Below, piece after piece: positions 7,689 through 15,235 of a stretch of DNA of 26,145 bases; position 1 is the stretch's first letter; each line of letters starts with the position of its first letter. Origin of the DNA: an uncultured beta proteobacterium (GTDB lineage: Bacteria; Pseudomonadota; Gammaproteobacteria; Burkholderiales; SG8-39); the NCBI GenBank assembly GCA_902826155.1, contig CADEDU010000093.1, forward strand, positions 1-26,145. Direction: 5' to 3'. The notes under the pieces are model-generated. The model ran no database searches and was not told the DNA's origin. It was given only the letters and a program-made list of their open reading frames with translations. A program made the position numbers and the translations under genes.

Positions 7689-8951
7689 TCAATGCGACCG
7701 TTCGAGAACCGCCGCGAAGAATCCGTCGGTGTGATGAATGTGCGGATACAGCTTCAGGTACGGCGCGCCCTCTGAAGTGACCTTGATATCGCGTTTGGCC
7801 AACTCCGCGTACGCGTCGACCACGCGAAAGCCGGAACTGTTGGTGAGGAACGCCTCGACGACCGCCTCGTTCTCGCGCGGCAGCAGGCTGCAGGTTGCGT
7901 ACACCAGACGCCCGCCCGGCTTCACCAGCCGCGCTGCCGAATTCACGATCGACAGCTGCTTGGCATGGAGTTCCTCGACCGTCTGCAGCGAATGACGCCA
8001 TTTCAGATCGGGATTGCGGCGCAAGGTCCCCAACCCGCTGCACGGCGCATCGACCAGCACTCGGTCGATCTTTCCCGCAAGCCGGCCGATGCGTGGATCG
8101 CGCTCGCCATCGACGCGCTGCGGGTGCACGTTGGACAGCCCGGATCGCGCAAGCCTTGGCTTGAACCGCGTCAGGCGCTTCTCGTCGTTGTCGAAGGCGT
8201 ACACGCGTCCGGTGGATCGCATCATCGCGGCGAGCGCCAGGGTCTTGCCGCCGGCACCGGCGCAAAAGTCCACCACCATCTCCCCCCGCAACGGGCTGAC
8301 CAGATAACCGATCAGCTGACTGCCCTCGTCCTGAATCTCGATCGATCCGTCGACGAACAGCGGGCAACGATGGATCACGGGCTTGCCGCGCAGCCGAATC
8401 CCCAATGGCGAATACGGTGTCGGCTCTCCCTGAATGTGAAACGAAGCCAGCTGCGACAGCGCAGTATCGCGATCGATCCGCAGCTCGTTGACTCGCAGAT
8501 CGATGGGCGCTGGTTCGGACAGCGCTTGCGCGAGCTTACGCAGCATCTCGGACGCCATCGTCTGCGACAGCGCTTCGACCACCCAGTCGGGCAGTTCGAG
8601 TTCGACCCCGAGCGGAAGATCATCGGCAGTACTTTCGCGCGTCGCCAGCTCATGCAGCCAACGCGCCTCCTTCGGTCCGACCAGATCGCTCAGCACGGCC
8701 GGATCGTGCGTCTCTGACAATGTCGCGAGCACCAGTTGCCGTGGTGTGGCATGGCCCAGCGCCCATTCGAGATGGCGCCGCCGACGCAGGATGGCGTAGA
8801 CCGTCTCGGCGATCACGCCGCGTTCGAAATGTCCCAGCTTGGGCTGCGAGCGAAAGAACGCCGACAACTTGCGATCCGCGGGCGCATCCAGCCGCAGGAC
8901 CTGTGAGGCGGCATCGCTCGTCGCCTGGAGCAGCGGTCGCGTCAGTCGCAT
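7689..8951 (-). CDS. rsmB: RsmB/NOP family 16S rRNA (cytosine-C5) methyltransferase
   Basis: A 420-residue SAM-dependent RNA methyltransferase. An N-terminal NusB-like helical region (about 1-140) precedes the Rossmann methyltransferase domain, as in RsmB. The SAM-binding loop is DFCAGAGGKT (near 228-237), motif IV is DAPCSGLG (301-308, Cys304) and motif VI has the catalytic TCS (Cys354). The family methylates C967 of 16S rRNA in E. coli; the exact target here is inferred. I chose the ATG at 8949-8951, which overlaps the end of purN by 10 bp; a GTG three codons upstream is equally possible. Neither has a Shine-Dalgarno sequence, which suggests translational coupling to purN. Confidence 0.9.
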   Translation of the reverse strand: MRLTRPLLQATSDAASQVLRLDAPADRKLSAFFRSQPKLGHFERGVIAETVYAILRRRRHLEWALGHATPRQLVLATLSETHDPAVLSDLVGPKEARWLHELATRESTADDLPLGVELELPDWVVEALSQTMASEMLRKLAQALSEPAPIDLRVNELRIDRDTALSQLASFHIQGEPTPYSPLGIRLRGKPVIHRCPLFVDGSIEIQDEGSQLIGYLVSPLRGEMVVDFCAGAGGKTLALAAMMRSTGRVYAFDNDEKRLTRFKPRLARSGLSNVHPQRVDGERDPRIGRLAGKIDRVLVDAPCSGLGTLRRNPDLKWRHSLQTVEELHAKQLSIVNSAARLVKPGGRLVYATCSLLPRENEAVVEAFLTNSSGFRVVDAYAELAKRDIKVTSEGAPYLKLYPHIHHTDGFFAAVLERSH

Positions 8952-9565
8952 GGTGAACACAGCGTCGATTGTGCCGGCGCTCCGGTCACGCGCACGACAC
9001 CGCCGCGTACCGTGAGCAGGCCGTCGATGAACCAGCGCACCGCGCGCGGATAGATCACGTGTTCCTGCGCGAGCACGCGCGCCGCAAGCGCCGCTTCGTC
9101 ATCGCTGGCCAGCACCGGAACCGCCGCCTGAATGACGATCGGCCCGGCATCGAGTTCCGGAATCACGAAATGGACCGTTGTCCCGTGCACCTTGACTCCC
9201 GCCGCGAGCGCACGCGCGTGCGTGTGCAGCCCCGGAAACACCGGCAACAACGATGGGTGGATGTTCAGCATGGCATTGTCGTAGCGCCGCACGAATGCGG
9301 GAGTGAGCACGCGCATGAAGCCGGCCAGCGCGACCAGATCGGGCTTGAAGGCGTCGATGGCGCTCGCCAGCGCGTCGTCGAACGCCTCGCGACTGCCGAA
9401 CTGGCGATGCTCGACCACCGCGGTGGCGATGCCTCGCTCTCGCGCGAACGCCAGTCCGGCTGCATCAGCCTTGTTGCTGAGCACGGCGCGCACCGGCAAG
9501 CCCGCTTCGACCAGCGCCTGCATGTTGCTGCCGCGACCCGAAATCAACGCCACCACGCCAGCCAT
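8942..9565 (-). CDS. purN: Phosphoribosylglycinamide formyltransferase
   Basis: A 207-residue cytoplasmic enzyme of purine synthesis that transfers a formyl group from 10-formyltetrahydrofolate to GAR. It begins with the phosphate-binding loop ISGRGSNMQALV (8-19). The catalytic residues are Asn101 and His103 in MLNIHPSLLP and Asp139 in VIPELDAGPIV. The length is near that of E. coli PurN. It is the first gene of an operon with rsmB (10-bp overlap) and the MscS-type channel. A weak GAGG lies upstream of the ATG. Confidence 0.96.
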   Translation of the reverse strand: MAGVVALISGRGSNMQALVEAGLPVRAVLSNKADAAGLAFARERGIATAVVEHRQFGSREAFDDALASAIDAFKPDLVALAGFMRVLTPAFVRRYDNAMLNIHPSLLPVFPGLHTHARALAAGVKVHGTTVHFVIPELDAGPIVIQAAVPVLASDDEAALAARVLAQEHVIYPRAVRWFIDGLLTVRGGVVRVTGAPAQSTLCSPCD

Positions 9566-9603
9566 CGCTGCGCCTCGAGATTCATGAATTGAATGCGGCG
9601 CGA

Positions 9604-9609
9604 ACTATA
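9604..9609 (-). promoter_or_regulatory. Putative -10 box for purN
   Basis: TATAGT on the minus strand, 38 bp upstream of the purN start, in the 112-bp gap behind the DUF1499 gene. No good -35 box is visible, so this is tentative. Confidence 0.35.
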
Positions 9610-9677
9610 CCGAGGTTGCCGCGGCGTGCCTTGCAGTTTGTCTATGCGTGCGCGTTGACTCGTGCCAGGCGCGCGGC

Positions 9678-10112
9678 TCACTTGCGCTTGAGCGCTTGCT
9701 CCAGCCGGTGGCGGATCGTCTCGACGCGGTTGCGGTTGACGTCGAAGTCGCGAATGCCGAGCCGGGCCGCCGCGCGCACGTGGATCACTTTGCCTTTGGC
9801 GTCCAGGAGCAGTTCCAGGTCATCGACGAATCCGAACGTCTTGGACGAGGACTCGGCGTGAAGGTAGTTCTCGCGGTCCGCGATGATGTGCGTCCGCTCC
9901 AACGCCGCGACGATCTTTTTCGCGGCTGCGAATGCGCGGCCCGCATCGCCGGCAAATCGCAGCGGGTCGATGTAGTGCGTCGCATCGTTGCTCGGATCAG
10001 CCTGGCTCGATACGTTATTGGGCCGCGGATCGGTCGGCGCGAGGCGGCCATCCGTGACGCCGAGGTGCTTGGGACGCCGGCCGGAAAACAGGCCCATTGA
10101 AAGCAGGCCCAT
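9678..10112 (-). CDS. DUF1499 family protein
   Basis: A 144-residue protein that matches the DUF1499 family by its pattern: an N-terminal PRPNNVSSQ segment, then IDPLRF, and the middle DRENYLHAESSSKTFGFVDDLELLLD followed by IHVRAAARLGIRDFDVNRNRVETIRHRL. The function of the family is unknown. I see no transmembrane helix and no clear signal peptide, so it is probably soluble and cytoplasmic. Two ATGs are possible, at 10118 and 10112. The second has AAAGGAG (10120-10126) at an ideal 7 bp, while the first would leave only 1 bp, so I use the second. It lies between the diguanylate cyclase gene and purN, on the same strand. Confidence 0.85.
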   Translation of the reverse strand: MGLLSMGLFSGRRPKHLGVTDGRLAPTDPRPNNVSSQADPSNDATHYIDPLRFAGDAGRAFAAAKKIVAALERTHIIADRENYLHAESSSKTFGFVDDLELLLDAKGKVIHVRAAARLGIRDFDVNRNRVETIRHRLEQALKRK

Positions 10113-10213
10113 CGTCATGCTCCTTTGTTCGATTGGAGATCTTCTTGATTCGCCCGCACCTGGAGTCGCGCACTTGCAGGCGCGTACTTCGGCAGGCGCG
10201 AACCTCGTACTTG

Positions 10214-12205
10214 TTAGCTTAGCTCCAATTCGGGCTGCACCGGCTGATGCGAATGCGCGAACTCGAACCGGCCGCGGCCGCTCGCCTTGGCGCGATACAT
10301 CGCCACGTCCGCCTTCTTGAGCAGGCCTTCGGGGTCCAACCCATCGTTCGGATACGTGCTGATGCCGATGCTTGCGCCGATGCGGAACGCTCGGCCGTCG
10401 ATGACGATCGGCTGGATCAGCGATTGCAGGATCTTGCGCGCGATGCGCGCTGCGTCCATCGACTGGCGCAACTCGGCGAGCACCACTACGAACTCGTCAC
10501 CACCGTGACGTGCCACCGTGTCGACTTCACGCACCGACTCTCGCAATCGCCTGGCCGCCTCGCGCAGGACGCGATCGCCGACCTCATGGCCCTGCTCGTC
10601 GTTGATCCCCTTGAAATTGTCGAGATCGACCAGCATCACCCCGACATGCTGGCCGCTGCGCCGCGCGAAGTGGCAAGCCTGGTCGAGGCGGTCATCCAGC
10701 AGCCTGCGATTGGGCAGGCCGGTCAGCGGATCGTGGTGCGCAAGGTGACGGATGCGCTCCTCGGCGCGCTTGATCTCGGTGATATCGGTGCGCAGCTGCA
10801 CGGTGCCGCCGCTTCCGGTACGGCATTCGCGCACGCACCACCACAGCCCGTCGCCCGCTTGATAGACGAACTCCTGCGCGGTCGGATTGCGATGCCGGCG
10901 CATCACTTCAGCGACCCATCCCGGCAGATTGCGCCGGTACTCGGCCGGCACGGCCTCGCCTGCGCGGATCGAGCCGAGCAGCAGCTCCTCGAACGTCATG
11001 CCAGTCAGACGATCCTGCGGCGCCACGGCCGAATAAAAGGCGGCAAACTGGCTATTGCAGGTGACGAGCCGGTCATCGTCGTCGAACAGCGCGAAGGCAT
11101 CGGGCACGCAGTTGAACGCATCGAGCAGCCGTTCGTTCGCCGCACGCACTTCGCTTGCGGCCTGCGCGAGTTGGGCATCGCCGCGCGCCTTGGCTTGTGC
11201 CGCCTGCTTGTGCTGGGTGAGATCCTCGATCACCCAGATCGAGCCGCGCGATGGGTCGTTGCGGTCGATGATCTGCCCGCGATACCGGCACCACACGATG
11301 CGTCCGTCGCGGTGCACGAACGACCGTTCCTCGTCATGCCAGCCGCTGCGCACGAGATCGTCGGCAATGCGCGCAAGCGCGGTGTTCCACTCCGCGCCGT
11401 CACCGAAAATCGTGCGCGTCGAAGTGCCGTCGAGTGCCCCTCGCGCGAAACCCAGAATCTCCTCCATGCGGCGGTTGCAGCGCACGAAGTCGCGGTCCTT
11501 GACGATCGCAATGCCGACCAGCGCGCTCTCGAAAATCACGCGCTCCTCCACGATCGACTCGCGCAGGCTGCGCTCGATGACGGCGAGCTCCCCCAGGCGC
11601 CGCTCGCTGCGAATTCGCGTGACCAGCGTCGAATCGTGCTGGCGAAAGCGCCGCGTGTAGCCGAACAGCACCAGCGCCAGGAAGACGAGCAGCAGAGCAG
11701 CGAACGCGTAGCGGATCGGATCATGCGTGGTTGCAAGGCGAGCGGCCGGCAGTCCGATCACCGGGATCGCGTACGCGAGCATTGCCGAACGGCTGGCGTG
11801 CAGCACCTCCAGCGCGAGCACCAGGTTCGCGCACACCACCAGCAGGATCAGCCCTTCGCGGATCGGCCCCTGCAGCGGGAAGAACGCAACCAGCGCGGCC
11901 CCCCAGCCCACACCCGCGGCACCCCATAGCGCGGCCAGCCACCGGTCGTTGGTGGTGCGGCCACTGTCGGGTCGGGCGTACATCCAGTGACCCAATCGCA
12001 GGAAGGCGATCAGCGCCATGTACCCCCACCAGGCGACCATCTGGCGATCCTCGACGTGCGAGAACAACGCGCTGCTCACCGTCACCACCGCGAGCAGTTC
12101 CGCGAGCACGCCGATCGTGGTCCGCGACACGAGCGCGCGCGCGCGTTGCGTCGACAGCTCCGCGACGCTGATCACCTCGGTCGGATCGGGGCTGCGGACG
12201 CTCAT
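10214..12205 (-). CDS. Membrane-bound diguanylate cyclase with two PAS domains
   Basis: A 663-residue predicted signalling enzyme that makes cyclic di-GMP. About six hydrophobic helices fill residues 20-190 (for example MVAWWGYMALIAFLRLGHWMY and FAALLLVFLALVLFGY). A PAS domain follows (FESALVGIAIVKDRDFVRCNRRMEEILG), then a second PAS (LLDAFNCVPDAFALFDDDDRLVTCN), then the GGDEF domain starting HHDPLTGLPNRRLLDDRL. The active motif is RHGGDEF (GGDEF at 568-572), with an intact inhibitory site RxxD (REVD) five residues before it, so an active, feedback-controlled enzyme is expected. There is no EAL domain. The ATG at 12203-12205 is a choice: the frame stays open to a GTG at 12352, but those 49 residues look non-coding. 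Confidence 0.9.
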   Translation of the reverse strand: MSVRSPDPTEVISVAELSTQRARALVSRTTIGVLAELLAVVTVSSALFSHVEDRQMVAWWGYMALIAFLRLGHWMYARPDSGRTTNDRWLAALWGAAGVGWGAALVAFFPLQGPIREGLILLVVCANLVLALEVLHASRSAMLAYAIPVIGLPAARLATTHDPIRYAFAALLLVFLALVLFGYTRRFRQHDSTLVTRIRSERRLGELAVIERSLRESIVEERVIFESALVGIAIVKDRDFVRCNRRMEEILGFARGALDGTSTRTIFGDGAEWNTALARIADDLVRSGWHDEERSFVHRDGRIVWCRYRGQIIDRNDPSRGSIWVIEDLTQHKQAAQAKARGDAQLAQAASEVRAANERLLDAFNCVPDAFALFDDDDRLVTCNSQFAAFYSAVAPQDRLTGMTFEELLLGSIRAGEAVPAEYRRNLPGWVAEVMRRHRNPTAQEFVYQAGDGLWWCVRECRTGSGGTVQLRTDITEIKRAEERIRHLAHHDPLTGLPNRRLLDDRLDQACHFARRSGQHVGVMLVDLDNFKGINDEQGHEVGDRVLREAARRLRESVREVDTVARHGGDEFVVVLAELRQSMDAARIARKILQSLIQPIVIDGRAFRIGASIGISTYPNDGLDPEGLLKKADVAMYRAKASGRGRFEFAHSHQPVQPELELS

Positions 12206-12572
12206 GCGGCGGAACGCGCTCCGCTTTTCCGTGGCCGACAGCGTCCGCCGCGTCGAAGTGCAGGACCGTTCAACCCGGCAGCAGCCTCTGGCATGCTGGA
12301 CGCGTTCGGATGGCTCGGCCGCAACGTCGAATGGCTCGATGCGCAGAAGCACGCGGCCAGGCTCGGTCGTGGGAAGGAGTTCTCAACCATTGGCGGGAGA
12401 GCGCGACAATCAATGTCACAAGATCGTTAAGAGTATAGGGAGCGAATGTGCTGTTTTCGTCGAAGCCCACGCAAATCATGCCCAATAGTTCGCACTCGGT
12501 TCGCGCTGATCGGGGCGTGGAGATGGCGCTCGGAATCGCGTGGCTGGTCGGCCCGACCTTCGTTGACATTCG
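12206..12572. other. 367-bp region between the divergent diguanylate cyclase and gluQRS genes
   Basis: No gene is supported here. It holds the doubtful upstream extension of the cyclase frame (12206-12352). It also holds a minus-strand TATACT box at 12432-12437 that could serve the cyclase with a long leader of about 220 bases. No matching -35 box, strong hairpin or repeat is visible. gluQRS has no clear promoter box. Confidence 0.4.
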
Positions 12573-13487
12573 ATGACCGTCGAGTCGCGATATCGAGGTC
12601 GGTTTGCCCCGTCTCCGACGGGGCCCCTGCACTTCGGCTCGCTGGTCGCAGCACTGGGGAGCTATCTCGACGCACGCAGCAACGGCGGCACGTGGCTCGT
12701 GCGGATCGACGACATCGATCCGCCGCGCGAGATGCCCGGTGCGACCGCAAGCATCCTGCGATCGCTCGAATCCCATGGGCTGACCTGGGACGGTGAGGTC
12801 GTGCTTCAAAGCACTCGCATCGAGGCGTACCAGGACGCGCTCGATCAACTGCGTCGCGCCGGCGTGACCTACCCCTGCGCGTGCACGCGCAAGGAGATCG
12901 CCGACTCGCAAAGGCGATTCGGGTACGCAACAAGTGCAGGGTCGAACGTCTATCCCGGAACCTGTCGCGCCGGCATGGCGGCAGGCAAGTCCGCCCGAGC
13001 GGAGCGCGTGCGCGTCGGCAACGCCGTCATCGGCTTCGACGACTTGATTCAGGGACCAATCTCACAAGACCTGGCCGTAGAGGTCGGCGACTTCGTCCTG
13101 CGTCGCGCCGACGGGCTCATCGCGTACCAGCTCGCAGTCGTGGTCGATGATGCCGAACAACGAATCTCAACCATCGTGCGCGGTGCCGATCTGCTCGATT
13201 CCACGCCAAGGCAGATCCACCTGCAGCGGTTGCTCGAAGTGAGCACGCCGCGTTACGCACATCTGCCGGTGGTGGTGAATGCGTCGGGCGAAAAACTCTC
13301 GAAGCAGACCCATGCCATCCCGCTCGACGATCACCAGGCCGCGGCCAATCTCGCTCGCGCGCTGCGCTTTCTCGGTCTGCCGAGCGATGCCGGGCCAGCA
13401 GGCGTGACCGAACTGCTCGAGTGGGCCATGCGTGTCTGGAATCTGGCGCACGTGCCGCATGAGCGTGCCTGCGCCGAGCCGGGTTGA
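12573..13487 (+). CDS. gluQRS: Glutamyl-Q tRNA(Asp) synthetase
   Basis: A 304-residue paralogue of the GluRS catalytic core that lacks the anticodon-binding domain. It activates glutamate and attaches it to the queuosine base at position 34 of tRNA(Asp). It starts with the nucleotide-binding segment RGRFAPSPTGPLHFGSL (8-23, with HFGS as the HIGH-type motif) and has KLSKQ (241-245) as the KMSKS-type motif. The zinc site is Cys102, Cys104, Tyr127 and Cys131. The loop between Cys104 and Tyr127 is longer than in E. coli YadB. The ATG at 12573 has no good Shine-Dalgarno sequence. No partner gene adjoins; the phasin gene follows after its own promoter region. Confidence 0.95.
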   Translation: MTVESRYRGRFAPSPTGPLHFGSLVAALGSYLDARSNGGTWLVRIDDIDPPREMPGATASILRSLESHGLTWDGEVVLQSTRIEAYQDALDQLRRAGVTYPCACTRKEIADSQRRFGYATSAGSNVYPGTCRAGMAAGKSARAERVRVGNAVIGFDDLIQGPISQDLAVEVGDFVLRRADGLIAYQLAVVVDDAEQRISTIVRGADLLDSTPRQIHLQRLLEVSTPRYAHLPVVVNASGEKLSKQTHAIPLDDHQAAANLARALRFLGLPSDAGPAGVTELLEWAMRVWNLAHVPHERACAEPG

Positions 13488-13583
13488 GGCGAATCCGGGG
13501 CTTCGACCTGGCAGTGGATGGATTCCAGTACCGGGCGGAAATTCCTTACGATTGAATGGCTTAATCGAGTGCGCCAGCCCCAA

Positions 13584-13599
13584 TTGCTGCAAAGCACAA
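13584..13599 (+). promoter_or_regulatory. Upstream operator candidate of the phasin promoter
   Basis: TTGCTGCAAAGCACAA, placed 8 bp upstream of the -35 box. Its reverse complement recurs with two differences at 13640-13655. The outer bases TTG...CAA form a partial dyad. A regulator of the PhaR type, known to bind TGC-rich sites and to repress phasin genes, is the likeliest ligand; this is inference. Confidence 0.55.
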
Positions 13600-13607
13600 A
13601 AAATCTC

Positions 13608-13635
13608 TTGACTTGATCCGACCGCGCCCTAAAAT
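13608..13635 (+). promoter_or_regulatory. Sigma-70 promoter of the phasin gene
   Basis: TTGACT (13608-13613), a 16-bp spacer, then TAAAAT (13630-13635): one mismatch to consensus in each box. It is the best promoter in the window. Transcription would start near 13642, giving a leader of about 140 bases that contains the 14-bp tandem repeat. Confidence 0.8.
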
Positions 13636-13639
13636 TCGA

Positions 13640-13655
13640 TTGTGCGATGCAGCAA
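13640..13655 (-). promoter_or_regulatory. Downstream operator candidate, over the phasin transcription start
   Basis: On the plus strand TTGTGCGATGCAGCAA; on the minus strand TTGCTGCATCGCACAA, identical at 14 of 16 positions to the upstream site. It covers the predicted start of transcription, a classic position for repression. Confidence 0.55.
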
Positions 13656-13665
13656 ACGTGGTTCG

Positions 13666-13735
13666 ATGTGTTGCTCCCGGTGTGTTGCTTCCGATGCGTT
13701 GCTCCCAATGTGCTGCCTCCGATGTCCTGCTGAAT
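13666..13735 (+). repeat. 14-bp imperfect tandem repeat in the phasin leader
   Basis: Units start at 13666, 13680, 13694, 13708 and 13722. The consensus is close to ATGTGTTGCTCCCG. The first four units differ by one to three bases; the fifth keeps only the ATGT and CTGCT parts. The unit length is not a multiple of three and no protein frame spans it, so it is non-coding leader DNA/RNA. Confidence 0.8.
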
Positions 13736-13783
13736 TCGTCCCACCAATCCGTCCGACATAACCCCTAGAACGAGAGATAACCC

Positions 13784-14320
13784 ATGTACGTCACTCCAGA
13801 GAAATTCATGAGCGCCAGCAAAGCGAGCGTCGAGACCGCCCTGGCCATCGCTGAAGCCCAGTTTGCCGCTGCCGAGAAAGTGGCCGCCGTCAACGTGGCG
13901 AGCGCCAAAGCATCGTTCCAGGACGCCGCCGAGCACATGCGCGCGGTGCTGTCCGCCAAGGACGCGCAGGAGCTGATGCAGATCAACAGCGCCGCAGCGC
14001 AACCGTCGATCGAAAAAGCAGTCGACTACGCACGCACCGTGTACGACGCCACCACGCAGGCGCAAGCCAATCTGGTGAAAGCGCTCGACGCGCAGACCAC
14101 CGAACTCAACAAGGCGTTCGGCACCACGCTCGAGGCGTTCGCGAAGAACAGCCCGGTCGGTTCCGATGCGATGGTGAGCGCTATGAAGTCGACGCTGGCG
14201 ATGTTCAATGCGGCGTACGACAATGCGTCGAAGTTCGCCAAGCAGACCTCCACCGCGATCGACCATCAGTTCGCGAACGCGACGCAAGCGACTCGCGCGG
14301 CAGCCAAGCGCCGCAGCTGA
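13784..14320 (+). CDS. phaP: Phasin (PHA granule-associated protein)
   Basis: A 178-residue, alanine-rich, almost wholly helical protein without a signal peptide. The start (YVTPEKFMSASKASVETALAI) and the repeated amphipathic helices match the phasin family of Burkholderiales, where the N-terminus commonly reads M-x-x-x-PEQ/PEK. Phasins coat polyhydroxyalkanoate granules and control their size and number. The C-terminus is basic (RAAAKRRS), as in many phasins. GAGAG lies 7 bp before the ATG. It has its own strong promoter with paired operator candidates, so its expression is probably tied to PHA content. No PHA synthase genes are in this window. Confidence 0.92.
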   Translation: MYVTPEKFMSASKASVETALAIAEAQFAAAEKVAAVNVASAKASFQDAAEHMRAVLSAKDAQELMQINSAAAQPSIEKAVDYARTVYDATTQAQANLVKALDAQTTELNKAFGTTLEAFAKNSPVGSDAMVSAMKSTLAMFNAAYDNASKFAKQTSTAIDHQFANATQATRAAAKRRS

Positions 14321-14343
14321 TCGCGAAGCTGTCCGTCGCAACG

Positions 14344-14375
14344 AAAAGCCCCGGCAAGCCGGGGCTTTTTCTTTT
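14344..14375. terminator. Rho-independent terminator after the phasin gene
   Basis: A perfect 12-bp stem (arms 14344-14355 and 14358-14369, two-base AA between them) is followed by TTTTTCTTTT. The A run on the left arm could also stop the convergent minus-strand gene. Confidence 0.9.
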
Positions 14376-14425
14376 CCTGGTGATCCCGCTAGGCCTGCGG
14401 ACCCAACCGTTCCTCGCGACGCCCG

Positions 14426-15202
14426 CTATTTCGGCGACGGACGAGCCTCCCAGCGGCCGTTCAGGGCTTCCACGCCACGCTTGAGCTCAATCATCGCCGC
14501 GGAGATCTTTTCCGGATCACCGCGCACGCCGAGTTCGATGTGACGGCGCACACCGCCTTCGCCCATGCTCGGCAGACTGTAGACCTTCAATCCGGGGAAC
14601 TGGCGCTCCAGTTGCTCCATCAGCGGTGTAAGCGTGCTCTCGGCCGAGTCGTACACCATCACCGAGTCATCCGCCTCAGGCACGCGATCGAACAGTGCGC
14701 GGTAGTGCGTGTCGAGCACCCACTCCACCATCGGCCAGGCCATCACCGGAAAGCCGGGCACGAAATGGTGATCGCCGCAGGAGAATCCGGGAATGCGATT
14801 GACCGGATTCGGAATGATCGAACACCCGAGCGGAAATTCACCCATGCGCAATCGGAATTCGGTGATCTCGCCGCCGAAGCGTTCACGGATCTCACGCTCG
14901 GCGTCCGGATGCAGCCGTAACTCGACGCCCAACGCCGCGGCGGCGCACTGGCGCGTGTGATCGTCGGGCGTGGCGCCGATCCCGCCGAAGCTGAACACGA
15001 TATCCGACGACCCCAACGAGCGCGCCAGCGCCGCGGTGATGCGCGCACGGCTGTCGCCGACATACTGGCACCAGTCCAGGCGCATGCCCCGCGCGCCGAG
15101 GATCTCGATCAGCTTGCGGAAGTGCTTGTCTTCACGTTTGCCGCGGATGATCTCGTCGCCGATGATCAGACAACCGATTCCGCGTGCGCCAGATTGAGCC
15201 AT
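14426..15202 (-). CDS. Stand-alone molybdopterin-binding-fold protein (MoaB/MogA/CinA N-terminal family)
   Basis: A 258-residue protein with the MoCF fold. It begins IGCLIIGDEIIRGKRED, then has the phosphate-binding region DIVFSFGGIGATPDDHTRQCAA (about 79-100), matching the N-terminal domain of CinA-like proteins often annotated as competence/damage-inducible protein A. The C-terminal nicotinamide-nucleotide amidase domain of full-length CinA (about 400 residues) is absent. The actual substrate of such stand-alone forms is uncertain. I use the ATG at 15200-15202; a TTG at 15235, next to the nadE stop, is a weaker choice. It lies 33 bp downstream of nadE on the same strand, so the two may be co-transcribed; a link to NAD metabolism is a guess from context. 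Confidence 0.85.
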   Translation of the reverse strand: MAQSGARGIGCLIIGDEIIRGKREDKHFRKLIEILGARGMRLDWCQYVGDSRARITAALARSLGSSDIVFSFGGIGATPDDHTRQCAAAALGVELRLHPDAEREIRERFGGEITEFRLRMGEFPLGCSIIPNPVNRIPGFSCGDHHFVPGFPVMAWPMVEWVLDTHYRALFDRVPEADDSVMVYDSAESTLTPLMEQLERQFPGLKVYSLPSMGEGGVRRHIELGVRGDPEKISAAMIELKRGVEALNGRWEARPSPK

Positions 15203-15235
15203 CGAATCGCTTTCCGTGATGAGAAGGTGCGCCAA

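Noticed and set aside
10247..11929. 560-codon open frame antisense to the diguanylate cyclase
   Set aside because: Long antisense frames are expected in GC-rich coding DNA. The translation is rich in R, A and H and shows no domain, while the opposite strand has clear PAS and GGDEF motifs.
12206..12352. 49-codon N-terminal extension of the diguanylate cyclase (GTG start)
   Set aside because: No ribosome binding site, unusual Cys/Arg-rich composition and no homology; the ATG at 12205 is the better choice, though not certain.
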